Shown here: positions 13,791-25,231 of the stretch, piece after piece
How positions within the stretch are numbered: the first letter of the stretch is position 1
Layout of the letters: every line of letters begins with the position of its first letter
Source: Petrosia ficiformis
Lineage: Eukaryota > Porifera > Demospongiae > Haplosclerida > Petrosiidae
Direction of reading: 5' to 3'
Length of the DNA: 64,000 bases
Assembly (NCBI GenBank): GCA_947044365.1
Contig: OX345636.1
Location: 32,064,966-32,128,965 of the forward strand
Position numbers and translations under genes: made by a program
The notes under the pieces: generated by a model
The model's database searches: none
The model's input: only the letters and a program-made list of their open reading frames with translations
Told to the model about the DNA's origin: nothing

Positions 13791-15757
13791 TCCATATCAT
13801 GATTGCTACTAGGGTTTGCTTTGTTTAATCTTGATCCATCTATCCACTTTAGTGACTTGAAGACCTTCGGCATCACAAAACTGGGCATCGGTATAGTGAT
13901 TGCTTCTTGGGTGTTGCTTTCTTTAATATTGATGTATCTATCCCCTATAGTGACTTGAAGAGACCTTCGGTGTCCCCAACCTGGGCATCTGTATAGTCTT
14001 TATTCTTGAACATTTTAGTGAATTGAAGAGACCTTCGGTGTGTATTGTAATTGCTTCTTGAGTCTTGCTTTGTTTAATCTTGATCCATCTATCCACTTTA
14101 GTGACTTGAAGACCTTCGGCATCACCAAACTGGGCATCGGTATAGTGATTGCTTCTTGGGTGTTGCTTTCTTTAATATTGATGCATCTATCCCCTATAGT
14201 GACTTGAAGAGACCTTCGGTGTCCCCAACCTGGGCATCGGTATAATGATTGTTTTTTGGGTCTTGCTTTCTTTAATCTTCATCCTTCTATCCACTTTAGT
14301 GACTTTAGGAGAACTTCAGTGTCCCCAACTTGGGGATCGGTATAGTGATTGCTTCTAAGCTCTGTCTTTCTTTCCATCTATCCACTTTAGTGACTTGAAG
14401 AGACCTTCGGTGTCACCAACCTGGGCATCTGTATAGTCTTTATTCTTTAACATTTTAGTGAATTGAAGAGACCTTCGGCATCCCATACATGGGCATCTGT
14501 AATTGCTTATTGGGTCTTGCTTTCTTTAATCTTGATCCATCTATCCACTTTATTGACTTGAAGAGACCTTCGGTGTCCCCAACCTGGGCATCTGTATAGT
14601 CTTTATTCTTGAATATTTTAGTGAATTGAAGAGACCTTCGGCATCGCCAATGTGGGCATCTGTATGGTGATTGCTTATTGGGTCTTGCTTTCTTTAATTA
14701 TGATCGCACTATCAACTTCAGTGACTTGAAGAGACCTTCGGTGTCCCCAACCTGGGTATCAGTATAGTGATTGCTTCTAACCTCTTGCTTTCTTTAATCT
14801 TGATCCATCTATCCACTTTATTGACTTGAAGAGACCTTCGGCATCACCAACGTGGACATCTGTATGGTGATTGCTTATTGGGTCTTGCTTTCTTTAAAAA
14901 TGATCCAACTATCAACTGCAGTGACTTGAAAAGACTTCGGCATCACCAAACTGGGTCTTGCTTTGTTTAATCTTGATCCATCTATCCACTTTTGTGACAT
15001 GAAGACCTTCGGCATCACCAAACTGGGCATCGGTATAGTGATTGCTTCTTGGGTCTTGCTTTCTTTAATCTTGATGCATCTATCCCCTATAGTGACTTGA
15101 AGAGAGCTTCGGCATCCACAAACTGGGCCATCTGTTTAGTGTTATCTTTTAGGGTCTTGCTTTCTTTAATCTTGATCGATCTATCCACTTTAGTGACTTG
15201 AAGAGACCTTCGGCATCACCAATCTGGACGTCTATATGGTGATTGCTTCTTCGGTTTTGCTTTTTTTAATTATGATCTTGCTTGCTTTCATCTAGATCAT
15301 TTTAGTGACTTGAAGAGACATTCGGCATCACAAACCTGAGCATCTGTATAGTGATATCTTCTTGGGTCTCGCTTTCTTTAATCTTGACCCATCTATGCAC
15401 TTTAGTGACTTGAAGAGACCTTCGGTGTCCCCAACCTGGGCATCGGTATAATGATTGCTTCTTGGGTCTTGCTTTCTTTCATCTAGACATAATTAGGTGA
15501 CTTGAAGAGACTTTCAACATCCTCAACCTGGGCATCGGTATAGTGATTGTTTCTGTGTCTTGCTTTCTTTAATTATGATCTTGCTTTCTTAATCTTGATC
15601 CATCTATCCACTTTAGTGACTTGAAGAGACCTTCGGCATCCCTAACCTTGGCATCTGTATGGTGATTGCTTCTTGGGTCTCGCTTTCTTTAATCATGATC
15701 GATTAATCCACTTTTAGTGATTTGAGGAGACCTTCGGTATCCCCAACCTGGGGATCT

Positions 15758-16087
15758 CTATAGTGATTGTTTCTTGGGTCTTGCTTTTTTTAATCTTGAT
15801 CCTTCTATCCACTTTAGGAGACCTTCAGTGTCCCCAACCTGGGCATCGGTATACTGATTGCTTCTTGCTTTCTTTAATCTTGATCCATCTATCCACTTCT
15901 TGGGCTTGCAGTCTTGATCCATCCATACTCTTCTTCTTGGTCTTGCGCAGTCTTGATCCACTTTTTCTCGATCTTTTCCTCTTCGGCTCCTTGAGCCACT
16001 AATGTCGCATGCTTGAGATGCACCCCTTTTTATACTATATTTTCCCGCCTTTCGTTTTAATCGTTTTAGCCAATCAACTTTACTCAA
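15758..16087 (-). other. Basic 109-codon ORF across the right array edge
   Basis: This ATG-initiated reading frame starts in unique DNA (about 16087), passes a zone of short degenerate repeats, and ends inside the first full satellite monomers. It is rich in Lys and Arg, with repeated elements such as WIDGSRLKKARPKKQSL and VDQDCARPRRR. The short gga-tca-aga-ctg repeats at 15895-15970 look like a degraded or ancestral subunit of the satellite monomer. No known domain is recognised. The frame may be fortuitous, since the satellite strand has few stops in this register. It is listed because it is the longest ORF of the array and the only one with unique sequence at its start. Confidence 0.25.
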
Positions 16088-16089
16088 AT

Positions 16090-17394
16090 ATTTCCATTGT
16101 TCATTCCCGCCTTTTGTTTCTTTCTGTGCTTTTTTTCTTTTCTTCCTGATAACTCTAAAGCTGTTTTTCTACTGCAAATAGAACTTGTAGTATCAAATGT
16201 ATCGTCTCACAGCGAATCTTGTGATGTATTTTGAGGCTGGTGTCACTTTTAGTTTGGTAATAGCAGTTTTACTGCATGTGGGTCACATAGTAAGATACTT
16301 TCAATGACCGCGAAGCTGTTTTGCTAGAGATAGGATATCGTTTTGAAGACTACACAGAACTGACTGTGACCATTTAATATTTAAACTGAGAGCTATATAG
16401 TAGTTTTGGCCATTCAGTACTTAGTATAGACACACAGAGAGATGTATTTTGCATGGCTCAAGTCAATGTCAAGAAGTCAGTTGAATGGTTGGACGACGAA
16501 CAACAACAGAAGACTGAAGCTATTAAACTGGTGTAACTGAGCTGTTGATGATTGCAAATGGAGATACACTAAACTGAGTCCACAAATTTGAAAATGTTGA
16601 AGTGTGTCTGCTACAGTATGCATGGGAAGGCTTTACAATCCAGGTCTATCATCAGTATAGAAATATATTTTGCATGTTTCGAGTCAATGTTAGTATTAGT
16701 TAGAAGGACGGTGTAATTGATAAAGGTGAGCTTGATATATAGCCATGGAAGAACAATATGTAATTGATAGTGGAGATATATGTTATATATAATTATGTAT
16801 ATATATATATATAATTTGTCAAAACTGATTCAACAACAATTATATAAAGATCAAGGAAAGTTTCATAATCCAGCTCTCTGTGTTCAAGTTAAGTTTCTTA
16901 TGGGTTCCTGCTTAGATATAGAGATCATGTGATGGTGAACAGATGAATTCTTTTCACATCATTACTGCGTATAATAACAATAATTATTATTATACTATTA
17001 TTTATAATTATAATTAATTACAAGTATTATATATACACTTTTTTATGTTGGATGGAGTATTGTATCGCTATATATTATGACTGAGAGACATGTCATTATT
17101 TAGCACATGTACTCACTGCAGTGTGCCAATTCTGTTGGATTTAAAATATATATTATATATATATGTCATCTCATGACTAATATAACTACAGATATATTAT
17201 AAGTATGATTTCTTCTATATATAGTGTTATTAGCTACAATAATGATATGACTGTTGTAACAAGTTAGCAAATAATTATTCCAAATTCATCAATACAAACT
17301 CATAGTTTTTATCAGATGCCCAGATCTGTCACGGGTTGATGAAAAAATGTTGCTACATGTACGTATGAATGAAACACATGAACAGATATATTGT
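16090..17394. other. Gene-free AT-rich interval
   Basis: No coding region is seen. Around 16156-16200 there is a partial copy (ctactgcaaatagaactt and following bases) of the end of the inverted repeat at 17395-19055, in the orientation of the right arm. Several short (AT)n tracts lie at 16795-16815 and 17145-17165. Confidence 0.6.
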
Positions 17395-19055
17395 AAGACA
17401 GTAAATTTGATAATGTGAGTTCTATTTGCAGTAGAACAACTGCTTTAGAGCTACATACATCAAGAAAAGAAAGACCTATTAAATTATTTTAATAATTGTG
17501 AGCAGTGAAATCTCTAATTGGCTGAAAAAACATTAATTAGAACATTCCTGCACGTGCAGTTTAACGGTGCACGCTCCTGTCAAATTGACTAAGAAGAACC
17601 CTAATGTAGGTCATTCTTTCCAGAACATTCTACTTTTTGTTACTTGTTAACTTCAATCATTATTGTAGCACTATAATATTATGTAAAAGCAGTCACACCT
17701 ATATATCTGAAATTGACTGACTGACTGACTCCAAAATAATTTTTGTTTAGTTCAATACATAAACACTACTATTGTCACAATGACTTCTTCTCGTGTTTCA
17801 GACTTTACACAATAATTGTAAAAGCATTTTATAATATTATATTCAAAAAAAAAGTCTTCTTCTAAGAAAAAAAGATGTTTAATTTTGACACTAATCCCCT
17901 GCCCTGCCATAGAATAATAGTATAAAAATAGTGTAGAATAGAATAGTGTTATTAATACACAAAAGAATAGTGGTATATATATAAATATATATATATTATA
18001 TAATAATTATTATAATTATATATATATATTTTTATATACAATAAGGATGTGAAACGAATTCATTAAAAGTTTGTATAATATCGTCATGCACATAATCTCT
18101 ATATCTAACTAACTTGTACACAGATATTATAATTGGATCATGAAGCTTTCCCATATCAAAATTATTTAACCGTTGTTGGCTCAGTTTTGACAAAGTATAA
18201 TTATATATAATATTATAATTATAGATATATGTATTTCCACTTATCCAGTCTCCAGTTCCAGTCTACCTCATCCATTACTCCAGTGCAGAAGGCTTTAATT
18301 TTTCTTTAATTTCTTGTAAGTTTATTGCTGTTTTTGTACATTTTATTCCCTCTATTTTTATTGTTAATGTAATATTTCACAATATACTATTTTTCTTAAT
18401 GTGTAATAATGTAATAATTTTCATAATAGTGTACACCACTATAAATGTTTCTTGTGTATTAATAATGTAATAATTATTTCATAATAATAATTATACACAA
18501 CTATTTTATCTTGTGTATTACAATTCTATTCTACACTATTTTTACACTATTATTCTATTGCATTCGATTAGTGTCGAAATTAAACACCTTCTTTTTTCTT
18601 AAAAGAAGACCCTTTTTGTATATATTTAATATTATAAATTATATTATTGTGTAAAGTCTGAAACACAAGAAGTCATTGTGACAATGGTAGTGTATGAAAT
18701 TGTTATGTAGGCAGTCAGTCCGGATTTCAAATATATAGGTGTGACTCCTTTTTTATATATATATGAGTAAAGTTAACAAGGAACAAAAAGTAGAATGTTA
18801 CGGAAAGAATGACCTACACAGGGTTCTTGAGTTCTTCTAATACAATAGTTATCGACAAGTCTTGACAGGAGCATGCACGGTTAAACTGCGCGTGCAGGAA
18901 TGTTCTAATTAAGCAGAGATTTCACTAATTATATATATAATTATTGTTAAAATGTATTAATTAATATCAAAAGGTCTTTCTTTTTCCTGATGCATGTAGC
19001 TCTAAAGCAGTTGTTCTACTGCAAATAGAACTCACATTATCAAATTTACTGTCTT
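17395..19055. mobile_element. Long inverted-repeat element (foldback-like)
   Basis: The left arm (about 17395-17990) and right arm (about 18430-19055) are imperfect reverse complements. Both outer ends carry taaatttgataatgtgagtt followed by ctatttgcagtagaacaac (right arm read on the minus strand). Both then carry cattcctgcacg, gtaggtcattctttcc, acattctactttttgtt, cacacctatatat and ttgtgtttcagactttacac in the same order. The arms differ by many substitutions and indels. The centre is AT-rich and includes the stretch 18240-18300, which is also found on the left flank of the satellite. There is no coding sequence. The organisation fits a foldback or non-autonomous DNA element, but terminal duplications were not identified. 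Confidence 0.7.
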
Positions 19056-19689
19056 TAAAAAAAAACACCAATTAACATAATAAACATTGACCATTGTCCA
19101 TACATCAGGCAGTACCCACCAAAAATATGGTTTACAGGCAAGCCATCATTGTTACAACAGTACTGAAAATTATTTATAATTATTTATAATTATATTGTAT
19201 GTACCAAATATCTGAATAATAGAATGAACTTCCTGAATAAACAAAGTTGATGAAATCTGTATTCTGAACAAGTCAACATGTAGTAATTTATATACAGGGT
19301 CATACCCACACACAATGAGTGCATGTGGGTAATTAACCTCATCCACCACTACCACCTACTGTAGAGAATGATATACACAACTACACATATAAGTAAATAC
19401 ATTGTACTAGTTTCATGCATACATGTATCACATGACATTGAGTCTTCCACCTGATTGTGTTTTAAACAACATAGTGCACATTTAACAAGTGCTTAATGTA
19501 CAGTGACACTGTAAGTAAGAAATGTCATGTAATATGCACTAAATGTTATTGTGGCACTTGGGCAGGCCAATAAGGTCTCAATTAGATAAAGCACTTGTGC
19601 ATTATTTAATATCAACCTTTAATCTCTTTTGCGCCCCCACCCTGGTATAACATTAAAATGCTTGAATTCATGTTCATCCTTCATCATCA

Positions 19690-19815
19690 CAATGATGATC
19701 AAATGTATGTATGTGTGTGTGTGCATGTGTGTGTGTATGTATGTGTGTATGCATGTACGTGTGTACGTATGTGTATGTATGTATTTGTATGTATGTGTGT
19801 ATGTATGTATGGGTG
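19690..19815. repeat. (TGTA)/(TG) microsatellite
   Basis: Alternating tgta, tg and catg motifs make a purine-pyrimidine tract of about 125 bp. ORFs reading through it in Cys/Val/Met-rich frames are artefacts of the repeat. Confidence 0.9.
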
Positions 19816-19842
19816 CATAACATTTCAGTGTGTTATATGTAC

Positions 19843-20419
19843 TAGTGTTGTTTTAGTATTTAAATATTGTTTTAGTTATGATTTTAGTTATAGTTCAGAG
19901 TTTCAAAATCTTGTTGATTTTCTTATAGTTTTAGTAACAACTCGAAAACGCTGTTTTAGTTCTGGTTCCAAACTTGAGAAAAGTTTTGATTCTGATTCAG
20001 TTCCCGTTATAAATTTTTTAAATGTTATTCATTTTGATTTTGTTCCTGGTTTTTGATTAGTTTTTGATAACTCATTAAGTAATGAATGAAATTAAACTTT
20101 TGAATGAATGATCCAACTACTACTATTACACATGTACATATTAATGTACTTCTTGTTAAGTAATGATCAATGAATTGAAAAATGTGGTGTATTGCGATAT
20201 CTGTTGTATAATTGTTAGCTCTACGTTTTGAATTAATATTTTTCATTTTAGTTCTGTTCTAGTTCTAGTTCGCAATCCAACAATGGTTTTAGTTATGATT
20301 TAGTTCTGGGTCTAAGTTTCAAATAATTTTTAGTTATAGATTAGTTCCGAGAACTAAAATTCAAAGGGCTACTCAAAGTGGCTTTTAGTTTTAGTACCGA
20401 TAGAACTGAAACAACACTA
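19843..20419. mobile_element. hAT-like MITE with perfect 8-bp target duplication
   Basis: A 577-bp non-coding element starts with tagtgttgttttagt and ends with the inverted counterpart gaactgaaacaacacta. It is flanked by identical 8-bp direct repeats, atatgtac at 19835-19842 and at 20420-20427. An 8-bp duplication with short terminal inverted repeats is the signature of the hAT superfamily. The interior is T-rich with repeated ttttagtt motifs and encodes nothing, so it would depend on a transposase in trans. Confidence 0.85.
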
Positions 20420-20429
20420 ATATGTACAT

Positions 20430-21600
20430 ACCCTGTATGTACATATAACCCACTGAAACGTTATGAATATTACATCTACATGCATACATGTTATGATACA
20501 CACACACTTACACACATGCACATACATATCTACACTCACACATAGCAATACAAGTTCATTTGCCAAAATAATATTTTCTTACATTGTCTTCTTGGTGGTC
20601 GATATCCACCCCCTCCTCCTACTTCCCCAATTGGTAAGTAATCTCTTCTGGAATATGTTTTACTCTGAGAGTATGAAAATTAATACTAGTAAACTAACCA
20701 AAACGACAGATACAAATAGGTGACTGATTATGCTCTAATCTATACATTTATTAGTATGTGGGACTCATTACAGGCAACATGCACGGGACAACCACTATGT
20801 GCTCTAAGAAGAATCTTTCAGCTGCTTTATGGTGCTTTGAAGTCATTTATCAATTACAGAACTCATGTTCGTACTTAAATACTTTAGTAAGTGTTGTTAA
20901 GCACATTTAAAACACTTTTTAATACTTAGGTCAGCTACATGTATGTGTCTGTCTCTCTCTACTAAGCTAGTTCACTAGTTGATTCTCACAACTGCTATAC
21001 ACGTTCCGTCATATCTATCTAGGTGTGTAGTACTGTCTACATGTATACATTTAGTTATAACTTTAAACTCCTCCCACTGTTTAATTTTCTCATTCGCTCT
21101 TTCTCTTGTTGCTATAAAGATAGAAAACAATAAATGAAAGCCAAATAATTACATTCAGTGGAGATGACTATTGAGCCTTATTAACATGGTAGACTTTTTA
21201 TAATAAAAACTGAATGTTTCGACCCGAAGGTGTTCTTCAGTAGTACATGTATATAATTACATGTTCAAAACAAATTAAGTGTTCAGCAGATCCTTCTTAT
21301 TAATGACCTTTCAGAGTTCAAACTTACTTTTAATCAATATTTCCTAATATACATATACATGTGTGCATATGTCTGACAATGTAAAATTAATAATTATATT
21401 TATGTATTTCAAATATATAAATTCAGGCACCTTCAATGGTTAACTTAATATTTCATCCTTGAAGAGCAAGTATTGCATTCCACATTTAACTGGCTTCTTA
21501 AAATTGCTCATCAAGAGTGGAGATATGCATTACCATGGTTACGTACACATGGATTATACCTTCATTTTAACCACTCATTTGTGATGATTGCATACTCCTC
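20430..21600. other. Interval with no recognised gene
   Basis: AT-rich sequence with short (CA)n tracts at 20490-20540. The ORF at 20463-20723 reads through low-complexity DNA and matches nothing I recognise. Confidence 0.5.
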
Positions 21601-21601
21601 C

Positions 21602-21741
21602 TATATTAATACATGATTAATAAACCAAACCCACACCTCTTCCACCTCAGTTTGATGTATGGCTGTCTGTTCATCTAAAGAATGTTGCATTTTCTCTTTC
21701 GCTCTCATCATAGCATCTTGATCACTCAGCTTTTACAGCAT
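21602..21741 (-). CDS. Candidate terminal exon, unassigned
   Basis: On the minus strand a pyrimidine-rich tract ends in ttttgtag, followed within 20 bases by an open frame. It reads LSDQDAMMRAKEKMQHS, LDEQTAIHQTEVEEVW and a short tail to a stop. The composition (Met, Lys, Glu, Gln; helical heptads) resembles a coiled-coil exon rather than intron noise. I do not recognise the protein. It lies downstream of the ARH3-like gene on the same strand, but the sequence does not match the missing part of that gene. Confidence 0.25.
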
Positions 21742-23108
21742 CTACAAAACAAATATTAATCATGCTATAACAATTTAGAAATCCCAAATAACAAGGGATG
21801 ATTTTGGATTTATGCTTAATTCTTTGACTTTCAAGAAAGAATCTAAACATTACAAGAATATACTTAAAAACCCATCTAAGGTTGGGCAATCATTCAATTA
21901 TACATCCATAATTATTGCAATTAATAATTGTATTTCTACTTTACTTGCAATACTGCAAACTAAATAATTATTATTCCCATTTTACAGCTTTCTTACACAC
22001 TCTCCATCTTGTCTGTTATGTGAAGAACAATAGTTTTACATTTAACTTTGTCCTGTTTAAAGTTTTGAAGTTATTAACACTTCAATTAATTAAGGATACA
22101 TAATTATATGTAATATTCACAATTATCACATCAAGTACTTATTACAAGTTATAAAATCACTCAACTCTAAACTAACCAAAGTTCTGTTGTTCCTCCCATT
22201 CTAATCGTAAGTTAAATACATAAAATCACTCAACCCTAAATCATCATCTGTCTATCTATCCATCCATCTATCCATCTATCCTTATTCCTATTCATCATTT
22301 AGTCATCCTTCTAGATGTAGTGATAGGTTTAACATTAGTCTAGTCCTAGGAATGGGGGGTTTTAATATTAATCTAGTCATAGGTTTAACATTAATCTAGT
22401 AATAGGAATGGGGGGTTTTAACATTAATCTAGTGATAGGTTTAACATTAGTCTAGTCAGAGGAATGGGGGGTTTTAATATTAATCTAGTCATAGGTTTAA
22501 CATTAATCTAGTCATAGGTTTAACATTAGTCTAGTCAGAGGAATGGGGGGCTTTAATATTAATCTAGTGATAGGTTTAACATTAGTCTAGTCATAGGAAT
22601 GGGGGGTTTTAATATTAATCTAGTCATAGGTTTAACATTAATCTAGTAATAGGTTTAACATTAGTCTAGTCATAGGAATGGGGGGTTTTAATATTAATCT
22701 AGTGATAGGTTTAACATTAGTCTAGTCATAGGAATGGGGGGTTTTAATATTAATCTAGTCATAGGTTTAACATTAATCTAGTAATAGGTTTAACATTAGT
22801 CTAGTCATAGGAATGGGGGGTTTTAATATTAATCTAGTCATAGGTTTAACATTAATCTAGTGATAGGTTTAACATTAGTCTAGTCAGAGGAATGGGGGGT
22901 TTTAATATTAATCTAGTGATAGGTTTAACATTAGTCTAGTCATAGGAATGGGGGGTTTTAATATTAATCTAGTGATAGGTTTAACATTAGTCTAGTCATA
23001 GGAATGGGGGGTTTTAATATTAATCTAGTCATAGGTTTAACATTAATCTAGTCATAGGAATGGGGGGCTTTAATATTAATCTATTGATAGGTTTAACATT
23101 AGATTAAT

Positions 23109-23190
23109 ATCACTAGATTAATATTAAAGCCCCCCATTCCTATGACTAGATAGTCATAGGAATGGGGGGCTTTAATATTAATCTAGTGAT
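23109..23190. repeat. Palindrome with 40-bp arms in minisatellite
   Basis: Positions 23109-23148 are the exact reverse complement of 23151-23190, with a 2-base spacer (ga). The arms hold the ccccccattcctatgacta/tagtcataggaatgggggg motif. It is able to form a cruciform or hairpin. Confidence 0.95.
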
Positions 23191-23401
23191 AGGTTTAACA
23201 TTAATCTAGTCATAGGAATGGGGGGTTTTAATATTAATCTAGTCATAGGTTTAACATTAATCTAGTAATAGGTTTAACATTAGTCTAGTCATAGGAATGG
23301 GGGGTTTTAATATTAATCTAGTCATAGGTTTAACATTAATCTAGTCATAGGAATGGGGGGCTTTAATATTAATCTATTGATAGGTTTAACATTAGATTAA
23401 T

Positions 23402-23483
23402 ATCACTAGATTAATATTAAAGCCCCCCATTCCTATGACTAGATAGTCATAGGAATGGGGGGCTTGAATATTAATCTAGTGAT
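23402..23483. repeat. Second copy of the minisatellite palindrome
   Basis: The same 40-bp-arm palindrome as at 23109-23190, displaced by 293 bp, with one mismatch (cttgaata in the right arm). The preceding repeat units are also shared, so a 293-bp block containing the palindrome was duplicated. Confidence 0.93.
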
Positions 23484-23559
23484 AGGTTTAACATTAATCT
23501 AGTCATAGTAATGGGAGCTTTAACATGAATCATGGATGTCATGCAGCATAAAGTACTAA

Positions 23560-24156
23560 AGCTCATTCACATTCGCCTTGTCCTCAGAAAAATGTTAATA
23601 ACTTTAGTTTGGAATGACCAACAATCTTTTTAGCTGCACCATTTTCATATAATTATCCTTCCCGTTCTTTTTTTCATGCATGTCAAAAATCAATCAATTA
23701 CTTCGTTATTGAGTTACAGTATAATTATGTATTAACATTAAACCATACATTATAGTACATATAAAGTCATCACATTATAATTTTGAGGAATATAGTGAAT
23801 GTGAACAGACTTTAGTGGAACCCCCCTATTCTGGACGCTATTCAGAGTGGGACCAAGTAAACTGTCCTGAGATTACAGTAGTTGTCCTCATTTCAAGGCT
23901 GAGTGTTTCAAAGTTTTCACACTATTTGGAAACTAAGTAGGTCCACAGCTAATTTAAAGCCTGATGAACATGGCTGGGGATGAGACTAGTGGTAAATATA
24001 ATTTGATGACATGGTTGCTCAATATAATTACCTGACTAACCATAAATCCGGCTCATTATTGAACATGACTATTTTTTTACCACAACCTCACCCTATTTTT
24101 AAACCTTAGGCTTAGCCCTTGGTTTCCAAATAGCCAATTGGTATGTAATCTATGTA

Positions 24157-24196
<40 letters not shown>

Positions 24197-24800
24197 CCTC
24201 ATTTCAAGATCTTTCAATAGAGAGCCAGGTTCCATTCTTGCTTCAGTGATATACGATTGAGTGGGTGTCTGTCCTTCTCGGATACATTTGAGGGTACTTT
24301 TTTGATGTAACCATTTGCTAACTGTAAATAGAAGTTGATGCGTTCACTTCTATAAATAAAAGCCACATCCAACCCTAACTAACAATGAGACTGCCTATAG
24401 CTACAATGTGAATGGGCACTACAGCTTTCCCTTGTCCTGGTAATTAGTCCATTTCACTTAATTAATCCCTATCGCATATATATGTAGCAGAGGTAGTCCA
24501 GCTGGCAAGCTGTGATTAACAATGATGTATTATTTAATACTTCACACAGGAGTACAGTACCTGACTTAATTCACTTTACATATTATCATGAGACCTACAC
24601 TTTAATAAAGTGATCGTCAACTGTACTTCTAAGTAGTGCTATAGTACTACCTTGTATTGTAATCATAGTAATGTGTGAATTCCCTTTACATTTATACAAT
24701 GTATGTGATAGATAGCATAGTACTAACATGTAATACTGTGTAGTACATAAGTACAGTGTACTTCACTCAAAAAGTGCACTGTAGTCCATGGACTTACAGT
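23560..24800. other. Interval without recognised genes
   Basis: Non-coding AT-rich DNA, including an (AT)n tract of about 35 bp at 24162-24197. No exon with convincing splice sites was found. Confidence 0.5.
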
Positions 24801-24880
24801 GATAGTATGTAAACTTAATGTCAGGTACTGTATATCAGTATGTAATTATTTATTTATCTGATTGTGTGTACACACTACCA

Positions 24881-24942
24881 GCTAAGAAGAGAAAGATTGA
24901 TGATAATGAGGGATTAACAATCACTAGTTTAAATCTACAACC
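24881..24942 (+). CDS. Candidate small exon with basic motif, unassigned
   Basis: An open stretch between an acceptor-like acactaccag and a strong donor (CAACCAG/gtaagc) reads AKKRKIDDNEGLTITSLN and a few more residues. The KKRK cluster is a plausible nuclear localisation signal. It is on the opposite strand to the ARH3-like gene just to its right. No family is recognised; a single short exon cannot be assigned. Confidence 0.3.
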
Positions 24943-25231
24943 AGGTAAGCAATTAAAGAGCTCAGGATCTTATAGTAGACAACCCAAAATGAACTACTGG
25001 AAATTGTCCATGTTACATCAGCTCTGCAACATGATTTTTTCTAAATGTGAGGTTAAATATGTAGGCTAGTATAGCACTGTTTGCCTGCATATCAACCACT
25101 TCTTCTGAACAGAGCAAAAATGTTATTGAGCCTTGTAGAATTTGAAATGTGCAGAGAGCTTGTTTGAAAATAAATATTTAACACTATGATGACAAAGTAT
25201 AGCCATAAGCTAGTACATACAAATAATTTAC

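Larger units (their letters stand above)
3206..15905. repeat. Large satellite array, ~100-bp monomer with 68-bp variant
   Basis: About 12.7 kb of head-to-tail repeats. The basic monomer is 100 bp (for example 3341-3440) and contains gacttgaagagaccttcgg, ccccaacctgggcatctg, tagtgattgcttcttgggtc and tccatctatccacttt. A second form of 68 bp (for example the units with tctttattcttgaacatttt and agtgaattgaagag) has lost the middle part. Rare forms have further internal deletions. Monomers diverge by single bases and small indels and are organised in larger duplicated blocks. Because 100 and 68 are not multiples of three, the short ORFs that appear inside are by-products of the repeat. A dimer of 100 plus 68 is a multiple of three, which explains the recurring 75-codon ORFs. 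Confidence 0.95.
22320..23515. repeat. 56-bp minisatellite with G6 tract
   Basis: Tandem repeats of about 56 bp combine a ggtttaacattagtctagtc half and an ataggaatggggggtttt/aatattaatctagt half. Copies with an extra 23-bp half-unit occur irregularly. Single-base variants (gttttaa versus gctttaa; agtcata versus agtcaga) are shared between non-adjacent copies. Two inverted segments occur inside the array at 23109-23190 and 23402-23483. The array ends in degenerate copies near 23515. Confidence 0.92.

Noticed and set aside
19629..19820. Cys/Val-rich ORFs
   Set aside because: They read through a TGTA/TG microsatellite.
1..23515. CRISPR array
   Set aside because: Repeat-rich regions were considered, but units are directly tandem without unique spacers, and the genome is animal-like.
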